50,560 nt of DNA, taken from the NCBI GenBank assembly GCA_020536535.1, contig JAHLWZ010000600.1, positions 993 to 51,552 of the forward strand, given 5' to 3'. The stretch's first letter is position 1. The number at the start of each line of letters is the position of its first letter. The notes under the pieces are model-generated. The model worked only from the letters and a program-made list of their open reading frames with translations, had not been told where the DNA came from and searched no databases. Positions 18,512 through 28,157 of this stretch are shown one piece after another. The translations under genes were made by a program, and so were the position numbers. This DNA is from Pelomyxa schiedti. Its lineage: Eukaryota > Evosea > Pelobiontida > Pelomyxidae.

Positions 18512-19549
18512 TCAAGACAGGCGTGTGAGGGTGTAGGTGAATGTACCACTATTGTCACCTTCGTCGTCGTCCCCGGCGCTGCAATCTGGATCAGTCCCCC
18601 AGTTGCCGCCTATGGCAATTGTGTCCACGCCGTCCGGGAAAATGTGCTCGTCTGGAAGTGGTGCCTTGTAGTAGTAGTGCGAGTCTTCCCAGAAGAATTC
18701 CCATTTCAGAAAGGGGGCGTGGGCATCGGAGACGAGGCTCCCAACGCTGTATATTTCCTCCCTTGGTTAAATGTTAATTTTGCGGTAGGTTATGTAAATG
18801 TGGAGCCTTACCCAGTGTCATATACATGCTTTCCTCTAACTGAGCCATCTTCATATAGAGAGAAGGTGGATTCGGTACCCGGAAATGACTCACCGCCACC
18901 TTATGTTCAAAATGTCAATTTAAGCTTGGATTATGTTGAGCAATTTTTATAGGTAAATGTGTATGGTCTCGTACCGCTTTCTTCAGTCCCTGTTGATGTC
19001 CATTGAAGGACTGGCTCACCATCCGGTTCAGATGGGGGTGCAGAAGAATATCCGGAAATGTTTGTCGGGCTTTCTGGTGATATTTGCACCCTTTCCAGCT
19101 CCCTTGGCTGCTTTGATGTTTTGCACAGCGTAAAGTGAAAAGACCCAGATGAGTGCGTGGGACCAGAGCAGTCTTCATTGATTCCCCACTTGCCACTTAC
19201 TCCCGGTGGATTTGCAGTAAAAGTGCCATTGTAGTAGTAGGTCTTCCCAGCCCACTGCATGGACCACTGAGCACCACCACCAGGGCTTATTTCACCCTCA
19301 CACCAGCACTTTGCCGCTTTGTAGTCGTGCATAGCCTCAAACCGTCCTATTTTGTGCATAGAAAAATGACCGTGTCAATAGGAGATGCCAAGTAGCCTTG
19401 CTAAGGGGAAGGGAAAAAGAAAAGAAAAAAGTACCTGACTTCCATATGCTGAATGTGCCGGTTGAGGAACCAAACGGTGCACCTTTCTTCGTCGTTTCGG
19501 CTCCCTCGCCTTCCCAAGTCCCAACCAACGAGTTACTGATAGCACTCAT
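18512..19549 (-). CDS. Protein with two copies of an unnamed beta-rich domain (274 aa)
   Basis: Four exons: 19549-19435, 19346-18975, 18899-18812 and 18761-18512; total 825 nt with exact phases, from ATG to TGA. The two halves can be lined up by eye. First half: LVGTWEGEGAE, then STGTFSIWKSGRFE, then TYYYNGTF, then GKWGINEDCSG, then SGSFHFTL. Second half: VLQWTSTGTEE, then TESTFSLYEDGSV, then HYYYKAPL, then GNWGTDPDCSA, then SGTFTYTL. Each repeat is 125-140 residues with alternating beta-strand character, a W-G-x-x-x-D-C motif and a final S-G-x-F-x-x-T-L strand. A beta-barrel or lipocalin/avidin-like fold is possible from the T-W-x-G start and S-G-x-F strand, but no family is recognised. There is no signal peptide. 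The function is unknown. Confidence 0.75.
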
Positions 19550-20047
19550 TTCTCTTCTCGGAAATGGCCTTCATGAAGTTCCACAACCGCTTGTGCTTTC
19601 TGCCTCTGGCCACCCAAGCGTCTGGGGCCAGAAATCATCACGAAATTGCTGTGGTCAGAGGTTACTGGGAAGGGAGAGTGACCCCCCAGTTCCGCTTTGG
19701 GCTGTCGATGATCTGCAGTAGTGAAGGAAATGTGACAGGCAGCGAAACGATCTTTGTACCACCCTCGAGAAAAACCCGAAAACCAAAACTGAAAACGCCG
19801 GTGAAGCCAAGGTTCACTCACAACCTGTGTGATCGTAATTTGTGTCTCAGTCGTCGAGCGTTGTTCCCCTGCCGACGACTACATTTTTGATAGGGACCCA
19901 TAATCGTTGTTCAGAAAGCACCTCATACCACTCCAAGGTTTTTTTAAACTGTTTCGAGTGCGAAGCGTTGTGCCATTGTCTCATACCGTGCATTAGTTGA
20001 AAAAAACCTTTTTTTTTTTTGCAGGTTTTGGAATTGTTGCAGAAACC
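19550..20047. other. Divergent intergenic region between two-domain gene and ARF gene
   Basis: About 500 bp with starts facing away on both sides. Frames at 19564-19890 (+) and 19821-19546 (-) overlap and show no recognised motif. A poly-T/GCAG element at about 20007-20024 looks like a splice acceptor just before the ARF start, so a 5' UTR intron is possible. Confidence 0.4.
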
Positions 20048-20827
20048 ATGGGACATATATTGAGCAGTTTGTTTGGAAGCAGGGAAGTTCGTGTTGTAAT
20101 GCTTGGTTTGGACAATGCTGGCAAAACAAGTTGGTTGCCCCTTTGTCACCCTTTTCACCTTGCGAAAGCAATAACCTTGTTTTTATCAAAGCCATACTCT
20201 ATAGACTAAAATTGGGGGAACATGTCTCCACAATGCCATCTCTGGGATTTAATGTCGAAACAATCACTTTTAAAAAAGTCCGGTTTAATGGTAATTGGTT
20301 CCCTTTAATTCCACTATTTCAAATTGACTTTTCCTCCCTCTTTGAAGTGTGGGATGTTGGTGGCCAGGACAAATTACGGACCTTGTGGTCACACTATGTG
20401 TGTTCATCCTATTTCTTCTTCTCTTAACACTACCAACAAAACACATGCAGTTTGCTGGCACCCAGGCACTCATTTTTGTCATTGATTGTAGTGATATAGA
20501 GCGGTTGGAAATTGCACGGGATGAGTTGTGGAAAGTCATTACTGACAAGGCAATGAGAGATGCCGTTTTATTGGGTACCATCCAACTTCGCAAATCCGTA
20601 ACTCTTTCTTACATTTCTCCCTATAAAATATTTTATGGGGAGAAATTCATCCTCTAGTCTACTGCAACAAATCCGATAGACCTCGAGCTTTACCACTCAA
20701 GGAAATCACAGATAGATTACTGCTGGGCAACATCACCGATAGATTTTGGCACGTGCAATCCACTTGCGCTGTTACTGGTCAAGGGCTTGTGGAAGGACTT
20801 TCGTGGCTAAGTGCACACATTCCGTAG
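20048..20827 (+). CDS. ARF-family small GTPase (178 aa)
   Basis: Five exons: 20048-20129, 20192-20290, 20348-20397, 20451-20574 and 20658-20827; every phase closes. Key ARF features are present: Gly2 for myristoylation (M-G-H-I), P-loop GLDNAGKT, switch [10 protein letters not shown], switch [12 protein letters not shown], guanine motif NKSD and the C-terminal block [16 protein letters not shown]. In eukaryotes ARFs bind GTP at Golgi, endosome or plasma membranes and recruit coats such as adaptor complexes. The Thr usual in the switch I P-T-I-G-F is Ser here (P-S-L-G-F), which can still bind magnesium. NKSD replaces the common NKQD. It fits the ARF1/ARF6 group better than ARL, but I cannot choose a class. 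An AP-3 subunit, a known ARF-dependent coat, is encoded 20 kb away, with no sign of linkage in function. Confidence 0.92.
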
Positions 20828-21030
20828 ACACTCTACTCGCACTCTTGTTTATAGTCTGTTTCATTATGCAAGGCACAGAACAAAGAAAAACATGTTTTTT
20901 TAGTACTAGAGGAAAAGCAAGTGAATCTTAGAATGCTGAATTGAATGAAGTGTGTAGTGCGAATGGTTAAAGATGCCAAATGGGGTGGGTGGTTGTAACT
21001 GTTCAACTTGTTGGGAGTATTTACAGAATT

Positions 21031-21868
21031 TTAGAAGGTCCACTTCACAAAGTATCCAAGGAAGGGAACCAAGGCCAGCGGGAATATAATCCAAAATACA
21101 ATGAGCTTGCGGGTACCAAACTTGGCCATGAGGTCGGGGTCAGCTTTTTTCAATCCCCTTGGCTGAATCATACAACCAACGATTACAATGACAACAGCGG
21201 GAATGGCGTTGACCACAATGAGACCAAAGAATAGAAACCATGAAGCTTCGCGCTCAAGATTAGCTAAACACGAGTGTTAGAATCAGCAAAGAAAAGAAGG
21301 TGTGGTGTTACCATCTGAATCATCAGTCCACCAGTTGAGACTGAAGTACCTTCCGGGATCCTCAGTGTCAGGATTGCAGTCAATACCCACATACACCCGA
21401 TGATCGTTGATAACAATAATTCCTTCGTTGTAGGCATAGGTGGCTTTTGCCTCGTTGGTGCTCAGACGGTTGTTTCCGGTGACAAACTTGAGGTTGCATG
21501 ATGTCAATTCATAATCGGTGATTTCAATAGTGATGTTACGGGCCCAATAGCCCGGCTTCACCAGCGGGGCAATATTCCAGCACATCCTTAAAAGAGTTGG
21601 GGTCAAAAATTACATACGTTATGCAGGAATGAAGAAAAAAACAGTGTTACGAAGTAAAACCGAGGAAGAGGAACTCCGAAAGGGGGAAAACAAAAAAAAA
21701 GAACCCAACGTACTGTATGCTCCAATACAGGCGAGGAATAGAGCCGTTGATACCCGTATCAGGCGTTGGCTCGCCGATCGTGCAATAGGTGGAGTTGGCT
21801 GCATAACACGTACCGACGACGACCGCGCTCACGAAAAACGCGACAAACACCGCTTGTTGTCTTAACAT
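21031..21868 (-). CDS. Small secretory-pathway membrane protein, signal peptide plus two C-terminal helices (220 aa)
   Basis: Three exons: 21868-21714, 21586-21312 and 21263-21031; total 663 nt with exact phases and a GTACGT first donor. The N-terminus is a clear signal peptide (QQAVFVAFFVSAVVVGTCYA, about residues 4-23). The lumenal or extracellular part of about 125 residues has five cysteines, several N-x-S/T sites (N-S-T, N-I-T, N-G-S) and beta-type sequence. Two membrane helices follow (FLFFGLIVVNAIPAVVIVIV and IVFWIIFPLALVPFLGYFV) with a short basic loop between them. I do not recognise the family. It converges with the ARF gene (203 bp) and diverges from the next gene (218 bp). Confidence 0.75.
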
Positions 21869-22086
21869 TACGACTCGCGTGACGACGTTTTTTTTGTTTG
21901 TTTTGATGTTTCTGCGCTTCAGTTTTCCCCCACTTTCAGAGCATCAGTGAAGATCGTATGCCTTCAGATCTATCAGAACAGAAGCTGTGCTCAATAAGGG
22001 CATGAGATCAGTCGAGCAGCATCTTTCGAAACAACCTCCGCTGGCTCCCTCGACAGCTCTCAGCACGACAGGAGACTCTTCCACGA

Positions 22087-23184
22087 ATGGTGTCGGTTGA
22101 AGCCGAAGCGGCGTTGTGGCGGGCCGTGACTGTGCAGGCTGCGAACATCCTACGGCAAGTGGGCCACGGGGACACCGCGTCGGCATTCGTAAAGCTGTTC
22201 GACCAGTGCGGCTCCGCGGCGGCCGACCCCGAAACCGACCTGGCGTCGGGCGAGTGGCTGCCGTGCATGTCCCCCAACTCCCGCAGCGCCTACCGCGAGG
22301 CCACCCACCCCTGCTTCCACTCACCTGCGGCGCGCGGCCGCCAGCGAGCGAGCCAGCGGGACCTCGGCGAGCAGGCGCAGCGGCTGCAGCGCTCCGTCGA
22401 CGACACCCCCAGCCGCTCCCGCGCCGCCGCGCTCGAGATGGCCCCGTTCTTCCGCGACACCGTCTTCCCCGACTGCCTGGCCCGCGAGGTCGGCGCCGAC
22501 GGGGCCTCGCTGAGGGCGTGGGCGCGCGACAACGCCGAGCGGGGCGCCGGGGCCGCCGCCCTCGCCGAGGCCGTGGCCGTCCACGAGGTCCTGCACCCCC
22601 TGCGCCACGTCATGGCCGCGACGGCCCTGGCCCTCGCGAGCCCCTGCGGGCTGCAGGCCCTCGGCGCCTCCGCCTCGCTGGCCCCCGCCCAGGCCCGGCG
22701 CGTGGCCCGGCGGGCCCGCGGCGCCGCTCTCTCGTGCGTGCGGGCTATTCTCCTGGGCCGATTCGGGGAGTGGCGCACCCGCGGGGGCACGTTCAGCATG
22801 GAGTACGATTGCAACGACGAGGTGCCGGCCGAGGAGGACGAGAAGTGGGCCGCCGAGGCCGCGGCGAGGGCGATTCCGCGTCCGGGGGAAGTGGGCGGGT
22901 GTGCGTGGAGGGACTCCATGACTGTCAAACATGACGAGAAGCTACCGGGATCATTCACGGTGGAGGAGGAGGGACCTGGGCTGCTGTGGGCTACTAAAAT
23001 TGGCGGACCAAGCCACGGGTTCGACGTCGGCCCGCTGTGCTTCTTGTCTGTGATTGCAAACCCGGCTACAAAGCATCTAATTGCCCATGTCCCACAATGG
23101 AGTTGCAATGGGGCCGCAACGTGCTACTTGAGGATACTGAGGAAGGACAACCCTGCCGGGCCCTGGGTTTTGTACGCTGCTTAA
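22087..23184 (+). CDS. GC-rich gene of unknown function (365 aa)
   Basis: One open frame from ATG 22087 to TAA 23182-23184. Residues 1-240 are very GC-rich coding sequence with Ala/Arg-rich helices (AEAVAVHEVLHPLRHVMAA, ASASLAPAQARRVARRARG). Residues about 250-320 are more ordinary (GSFTVEEEGPGLLW, GFDVGPLC). GC content falls steeply after about 22900. From about 23090 another frame on the same strand (to 23747) looks equally or more coding, so the true C-terminus may lie there through a frameshift or unrecognised intron. No known domain is recognised. Confidence 0.55.
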   Translation: MVSVEAEAALWRAVTVQAANILRQVGHGDTASAFVKLFDQCGSAAADPETDLASGEWLPCMSPNSRSAYREATHPCFHSPAARGRQRASQRDLGEQAQRLQRSVDDTPSRSRAAALEMAPFFRDTVFPDCLAREVGADGASLRAWARDNAERGAGAAALAEAVAVHEVLHPLRHVMAATALALASPCGLQALGASASLAPAQARRVARRARGAALSCVRAILLGRFGEWRTRGGTFSMEYDCNDEVPAEEDEKWAAEAAARAIPRPGEVGGCAWRDSMTVKHDEKLPGSFTVEEEGPGLLWATKIGGPSHGFDVGPLCFLSVIANPATKHLIAHVPQWSCNGAATCYLRILRKDNPAGPWVLYAA

Positions 23185-23747
23185 AAGAAAACCGTGATCC
23201 TTCAATTAATTGTCACCTAAGGTATCTGGAATACCCTGAAGTGGATTTCCCTCTGAGAGAGTCTCAGAGCAAAGCGGAACAAGCTGCGTTTCTGGATGTG
23301 GTGTTTTCGGTTTTCTTGTCACATGCACTGACCAGAGCCGGAGAAATGCACCTACCACTGCTAACATCCCATGCTGACTTCGTTCGAGTGATGTCACCTA
23401 GCAGTACTCCTTCCCGCACTGACACTGTAATTTCTATTCCACCAAACCCTGTTTTGTGGGAGGTACCACTTCTTTCCTTCTGTCAAAACACTAACCCACA
23501 CACAGAGCTCCGATACACTGGGCCCCCACGACTGGCTACATTCAGAGGGCTCAGAAAAAACACTCTCCCTTTTTTCCCTGTGTTGAGGAAATCATCCAAA
23601 AATATGGTCCTTGATCCCCTGCGAGCCAGTATCCACGACGCACACCGGCCCCTCTCTCCCTCCCCGAAGCGACCCGAACGGGGCAGACTTCCCAACAACC
23701 ATCAACACCTGATTCGGTGCCTTTATAAGGGAATAACCCCATTGTAG
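23090..23747 (+). CDS. Possible 3' part of the preceding gene in another frame
   Basis: The frame overlapping the end of the 22087 gene runs on to 23747 with plausible protein such as RALGFVRCLKENRDPS, YLEYPEVDFPLRESQ and AAFLDVVFSVFLSHALT, then becomes Pro/Ser/Arg-rich. It lacks its own convincing start. A one-base slip around 23090-23100 would fuse it to the 22087 frame. The last 200 bases may be UTR. No family recognised. Confidence 0.35.
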
Positions 23748-23939
23748 ACACTCACAAACAAAGTAATAAACAATAAACTCTTGTGTTTGTCTCCAGGCTT
23801 CTTTCTCCCTTACTACACAAGTAAATCGACAACCAACACCCCAGTGTGGTGGTCACTACCCAAACTCAATCTCATCGGCACACTGAGAAATGGTTTTTTT
23901 TTCTTCCTTGTTGTTTTTCTCATTAACTGAAGTGTTTGA
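23748..23939. other. Convergent intergenic spacer
   Basis: Short gap between two genes that face each other. It contains an AATAAA-like AGTAATAAACAATAAA stretch at about 23762-23778 that may serve 3' end formation of the + strand gene. Confidence 0.4.
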
Positions 23940-25350
23940 TTACCACAGGAAGGAGGCACGTGAACGGGGCGGTTCCAGCCACCATCCAGGGGGAAGAAAG
24001 TCAATGAGCGTGACGACGTGGCCCGTGCTTGCTACAGTGACACTCAGCTGCCTATTGTTTTCACTGAGTTCTATGACCAATCCTCCTCCTGACAGTGTTG
24101 GCGGAATGTGGGAGCTGATGTAAGGAACGGGTACTGCTGGACGTGGCGGATCGAGCTTCTCTGCTGGTATTCTATACACCGTCCTCAGTGGCTCAATAGA
24201 CGTACCACAGCCCCATATCTCCAACTTCTTGCCACCCACCCATTTTGGTACAACATCGAAGTCCTTAATCCCAAGCCTCTTGCAATCCTTTGCACTCAAG
24301 TCACGTGTGTCCTCAGAGAATAGCGAGAAAAGAGAGAAACTAAGTTGAGTCGCCAGTGTAAAGTCGGAGTAGTATAGCCCGAGCTCCTTGGGGTAAGAGG
24401 TGAGCTTGGTCACAGTTCCATCAACCTGAACAGCAAACACCACACGTGAGCCTTCTGGGGCATTGTCCACAGTCTCAACAATGAACACCAAGTTGCCAGA
24501 TGCATTCTTCAACATACAGAGTTTTGTTACACAGTTTGACAAAAAGAAACGAGCTGGAAATAGGCACTGAGTTGAGCTCACAATCTCCAGGGTTCCAGTG
24601 GTGAAAGAGCTGGCAACGTCAACCACAACCAAGTGGGTGTCACAGTCACTGTTGGTGGTCATAATAATCAGTGCCTGAGAGGAGTGCAATTTGCTGAAAC
24701 TCATTGATTCAATGACACGGTAGTTATCTGAAATCAGAAGATTCCTGTTGCAATGTTCCTCACCCATCAGCTTTGAGACAACAAGCACCTTTCCAACTAG
24801 ATACAGCAACCACTTTCCGTTCATGCACAAATAGTCAATAGCAAACGGCACCTTGCCCATTTCGAGCGTCCTGAACACCACTTGATACATCCCTCACGTG
24901 CACCTGACTGCCGTATTCCGTCACTTTAATGTCGTCGCCAACCCACCGTGGAATTCGTGGAAGTGTGTATTCCCCCTCCGGCTCGACAGTCGCACCACTT
25001 GTCAGTCCAAGAAGCAGCCTCGACACACGAAACTTGATTGTACACCAGAAGTCCAGGCGCCCTCCCGACCTGTTCTTTCTCCGCAGATCGCGGCCAGCCA
25101 CCACATGTGCCACAATGCGGATAGTGCCCTGTGTGCCGATCACCCATGTGTCCCACCATTGCTGCGCCAGCGTTGGCCCCAACACCCTCGCCGGCGAGTC
25201 GGCGCCGCACCGAGGGCACACCGCAGCGAGCCGCAGTGCCGCGAATTGTTTGTTGGCTACAATCTCCTGCTTGGTGACTTGGCCGTCGTTGCCGTCGTTG
25301 TTGTGCCTTGGTCTCTTCGGCTTTGGCGCGTGGTGATGTCCGTGTGGCAT
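23940..25350 (-). CDS. Propeller-like protein of a CPRCGA-motif family, frame broken near 24870
   Basis: Two overlapping minus-strand frames make one protein of about 480 aa. The first runs from 25350 (M-P-H-G-H-H; an earlier in-frame ATG at 25416 is possible) to about 24880, with AVCPRCGADSPARVLG at residues 45-60 and then beta-strand sequence. The second continues from about 24890 to 23940 with repeated V-x-x-L-x-x-x-W/Y strands (NGKWLLYLVGKVLVV, AVQVDGTVTKL, GTLEIVSS). The two meet at VHVRDVSSG with a one-base difference and no workable intron, so either the assembly lost or gained a base there or the gene is newly broken. A related architecture (C-P-R-C-G-A region followed by WD/beta-propeller-like repeats) is, as far as I recall, abundant in pelobiont amoebae. 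Function is unknown. Confidence 0.55.
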
Positions 25351-26599
25351 TTTTGAGGCAAATGGGTGGGTGAATCTGTTTTTGCCTTTCAGGATTTGTT
25401 TTTTTGCTGTTCCCACTGATGTGTGGGCCTGATTTGGGCACTAGCCCTCCTAATTCAGCTGCTCTCACTTGAGAGCACATGTCTCCAGTTAGGAGGAACA
25501 ACTGACAATGTTGCTGCCACCAAGACTGAGGAAGTCAGAATCGAAATTTTGAAGGCTGTGAGAGATGGAAGAGCTCAGGGTCATGTGATACACACTACAA
25601 AAAAAACCTAACACGGTTGTCTACTGATGGATGATGCCGATGCGTTTTTCCTCTGGATCGCCGAGCGAGCTGGTTGTGGTTTTCATTTGGGCTCTTCACC
25701 AGCCAAGTGACGCAAGCAGGCGCGTCGGTGCATGCACCCACCAATGTGTGGAGAAACCGCAAAAGAGAGTGTCACGAGCAACAAAAAAGAAAGCTAGGAG
25801 GTACCAATACGCAGGCGACTATCTCTAACTCACTATTACACAGCCACCCCTCATGGTGAAGTGCGTGTGTGTGGGGCACAAAGTCAATCCCTGTGGATGT
25901 ATTTTACCTCCTTTTCTTCGGCTGGACAGCGTGGAGTATTGAACTCAATACTTTGCCTACTGTTGTGTTCAGCAGGGTAATAAGCTATGAACATAAGAGT
26001 GAAACCTTGACTGCGCCTCTTAGACTCATCCGTGAGTAAATGGTAAGAAGTAACCCTCAGAGTGCCTCAATGCCTCCTTGAAAGCACCCTGTGAATATCC
26101 TCCGGCATCTCTTTGACCTGGTGTTCACTTCGTGTGGTTGGGTGATTGGCTGGGAGATGTCACCTGAGGCATTTCCACATACAATCACCAAGCCATACTG
26201 GTTGTAGTCATACTCAATATTGAAACCACCTTGTACACTCTTTGTTACTAAGTTCATGTGAAAGTGGTATGTGTTGCCTCGCCCCAGCTTCGTCATTCAG
26301 GTGCCTGTGTGAGTGCCCCGTGCCCCTTCTTGGTCTGTTTCTCCTTCGCCGTTCCAGACTTGTGCTTTGCTGGCTTTCCACCCTGGAAAAGTGGTGCCTG
26401 ATAGCTGTTATTTGGAGTGCAGATCAGCGGCGGAGGATTGCCTCCTGGATAGTAGTGTGGAAGGGCCACGTTCACTCCTCACAGCGGGGGCGCGGGAATC
26501 TACTGGCGGGGACGGAAACCAAGGCCCCTGCGGATCGCGGGCAAGCACGGGGCGCCCCTGGTGGCTGTGGATCGCCGTGGTCGGCGGCCGGAAGCTTTA
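25351..26599. other. Unassigned region with weak minus-strand frames
   Basis: Minus-strand frames at 26475-26293 (Pro/Lys-rich, PHYYPGGNPPPLICTPNNSY) and 26296-26057 (GGFNIEYDYNQYGLVIVCG) look mildly coding and could be exons of one gene starting in the GC-rich patch at 26480-26590. No family is recognised. The rest, 25420-26050, shows nothing I can support. Confidence 0.3.
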
Positions 26600-26870
26600 C
26601 AAGCTCCAATAACCCTTAAAGCATCCCATCAAAGTCGTTGTCTCCTTGTTCAGTTTCAGGAGAAAGCAGAAGTACTAAGAGGATACCATGATGCACAACA
26701 AGGAGGAATTGGGTCAAGCACTATGAAGTTTGTCAGCAATTCAGTAGATACAGACCAGCATACACACCAAAGAGTATCTATGCACAATTTCCAGGAGATT
26801 ATGTGGGTATTGATTTCTTGTTCCCAAGAACAAAATCCCCTGAAGGACATTCCGTAGATTAGTGAAGATG
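26600..26870 (+). mobile_element. Retrotransposon integrase remnant
   Basis: One frame has VLRGYHDAQQGG, resembling the H-x-x-x-x-x-G part of the integrase zinc-binding region. A second frame, from about 26738, has SRYRPAYTPKSIYAQFPGDY and then VGIDFLFPRTKSPEGHS. This matches the start of the Ty3/gypsy integrase core, where P-x-x-x-V-G-I-D-F carries the first catalytic Asp. The two lie in different frames and the rest of the core is missing, so it is a decayed remnant. It may derive from the same element type as the Pol piece at 8860-9470. Confidence 0.65.
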
Positions 26871-26895
26871 AAAGTGTGGAAGGGTAGGGACTTAC

Positions 26896-27045
26896 AAATT
26901 TGCGAGCTATTGAAAAAGAACGGATAACAACCAGTGCAATCCAAGAAACCCCCAAAGCTCCGAGTCTCACCACCACAGCAGTATATGGGATGTCTGTCTG
27001 GGCAGCCACAAGCGAAGAAAGCAGCAAGGCAAGCAAGGCAAGCAA
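26896..27045 (-). CDS. First exon of a signal-peptide/membrane protein, rest not found
   Basis: A 50-codon minus-strand exon begins with a good signal peptide (LALLALLLSSLVAAQ), continues with a second hydrophobic helix (GALGVSWIALVVI) and ends at a strong GTAAGT donor. Downstream on this strand lies the integrase remnant, so the following exons are absent or were displaced by the element. It is either a broken gene or a gene with a long intron containing the element. Confidence 0.4.
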
Positions 27046-27639
27046 GCAGCAGCTTCGATCCCGTGGCCGGGAATGTGGTATTTGTGTTCCTTCATCATTT
27101 CGTGCTCATCATTCCCCAATTTCTGGAACCTGCTCCAGCAGGATGGATGAACACCGCAGACAGATAGACAAAGATCACCACACACAACACCACACCACAC
27201 ACCCAAAGACAGTGATGGGGGACAAATTGCTTGGCTGCACACCTCAAGGCTTTGTGTGCAGGTTTGCTACACATGCTCCTCAGCTCCACATTCAACTGCC
27301 ACAAAATGCCCCGCTCCATGTGTATCTATGCGTGTCACGGGGTGGTGGTGGTTGTCCATGTCACTAGGGGATGATCACTGCCTGGGTTGGCTGGCTTTTG
27401 GCATCCCTCTGGAAAGGGTGCCTGGATTTTTTATTGCACTGTAGGAGGAGAGCCTGGTGCTTGTGCCATAACATTGATGAACACTTGTAGAGCTCACAAT
27501 ATTCACACTTCTTGTCCCATATCCATCTGTGTTGTCGCTGTCACACCATTCACATCCTCCTTTAATCACCACAAGAAAGTGTATTCCTGACACGCACATT
27601 TGACATTGAAGGATCGTAACGTGTGACAACAACAAGCCG
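27046..27639. other. Unassigned region
   Basis: Contains a CA/CACAC-rich simple stretch at about 27175-27205 and overlapping short frames on both strands, one with a hydrophobic helix on the minus strand (about 27200-27140). No gene is supported. Confidence 0.35.
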
Positions 27640-28010
27640 AAATCAAGTTACACGTGTGTTGGTGTGGCAGTCTGTCATGCGGGTGTTGGGGTGCCTTTGC
27701 GGGGCTTCTTTGCCTACATTGGGCCAAAGCGAGGCTGCACATCGTGCACCGCTCGTGTACGTTTTTCTGTGAGATCGCCAGTGACACTGTTACCGTTCCA
27801 CGCTGCAGTGCATCGTAACTGCAGTCACTCTTCACCAATCGTCGTTACGCCCGCAACCCGATGCGTAATTAAAATCGCGGGTTCTCTGACGAGTAAACAA
27901 ATGCCGTGAAATGTTGTCAGGGTTTCCTTGTCTTGTTTGGACTCCAACACACGAGTTGCCTGCGACTTTTCTGCAGCAAAGTCACCCTTCCTCTGCCGAG
28001 TTCAAACATT
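27640..28010 (+). repeat. Dispersed repeat, segments B and A, copy 4
   Basis: 27655-27902 matches 12588-12838, and 27866-28010 matches segment A at 8670-8815 and 15540-15690, all in this orientation. The copy ends about 150 bp before the ATG of the aminotransferase gene, so it may lie in its promoter. Confidence 0.8.
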
Positions 28011-28157
28011 TTTTTGGGGGCTTCCTTCTCTCGTTTGGACTTCATCCTCGAACAATGCTCGCCTGGCCTCGTCTCCTCGGAAGAGGAGTGCGTCTCCAGT
28101 GTTGTGTGATGCTGCATCTCCTATGGATCTATTTTTGTAGCAACGCCTTTTTGGGAA

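Noticed and set aside
22290-23108. Long minus-strand frame opposite the GC-rich 22087 gene
   Set aside because: High GC removes stop codons on all frames; the + strand frame has an ATG, better codon pattern and a sharp end, so the antisense is a shadow.
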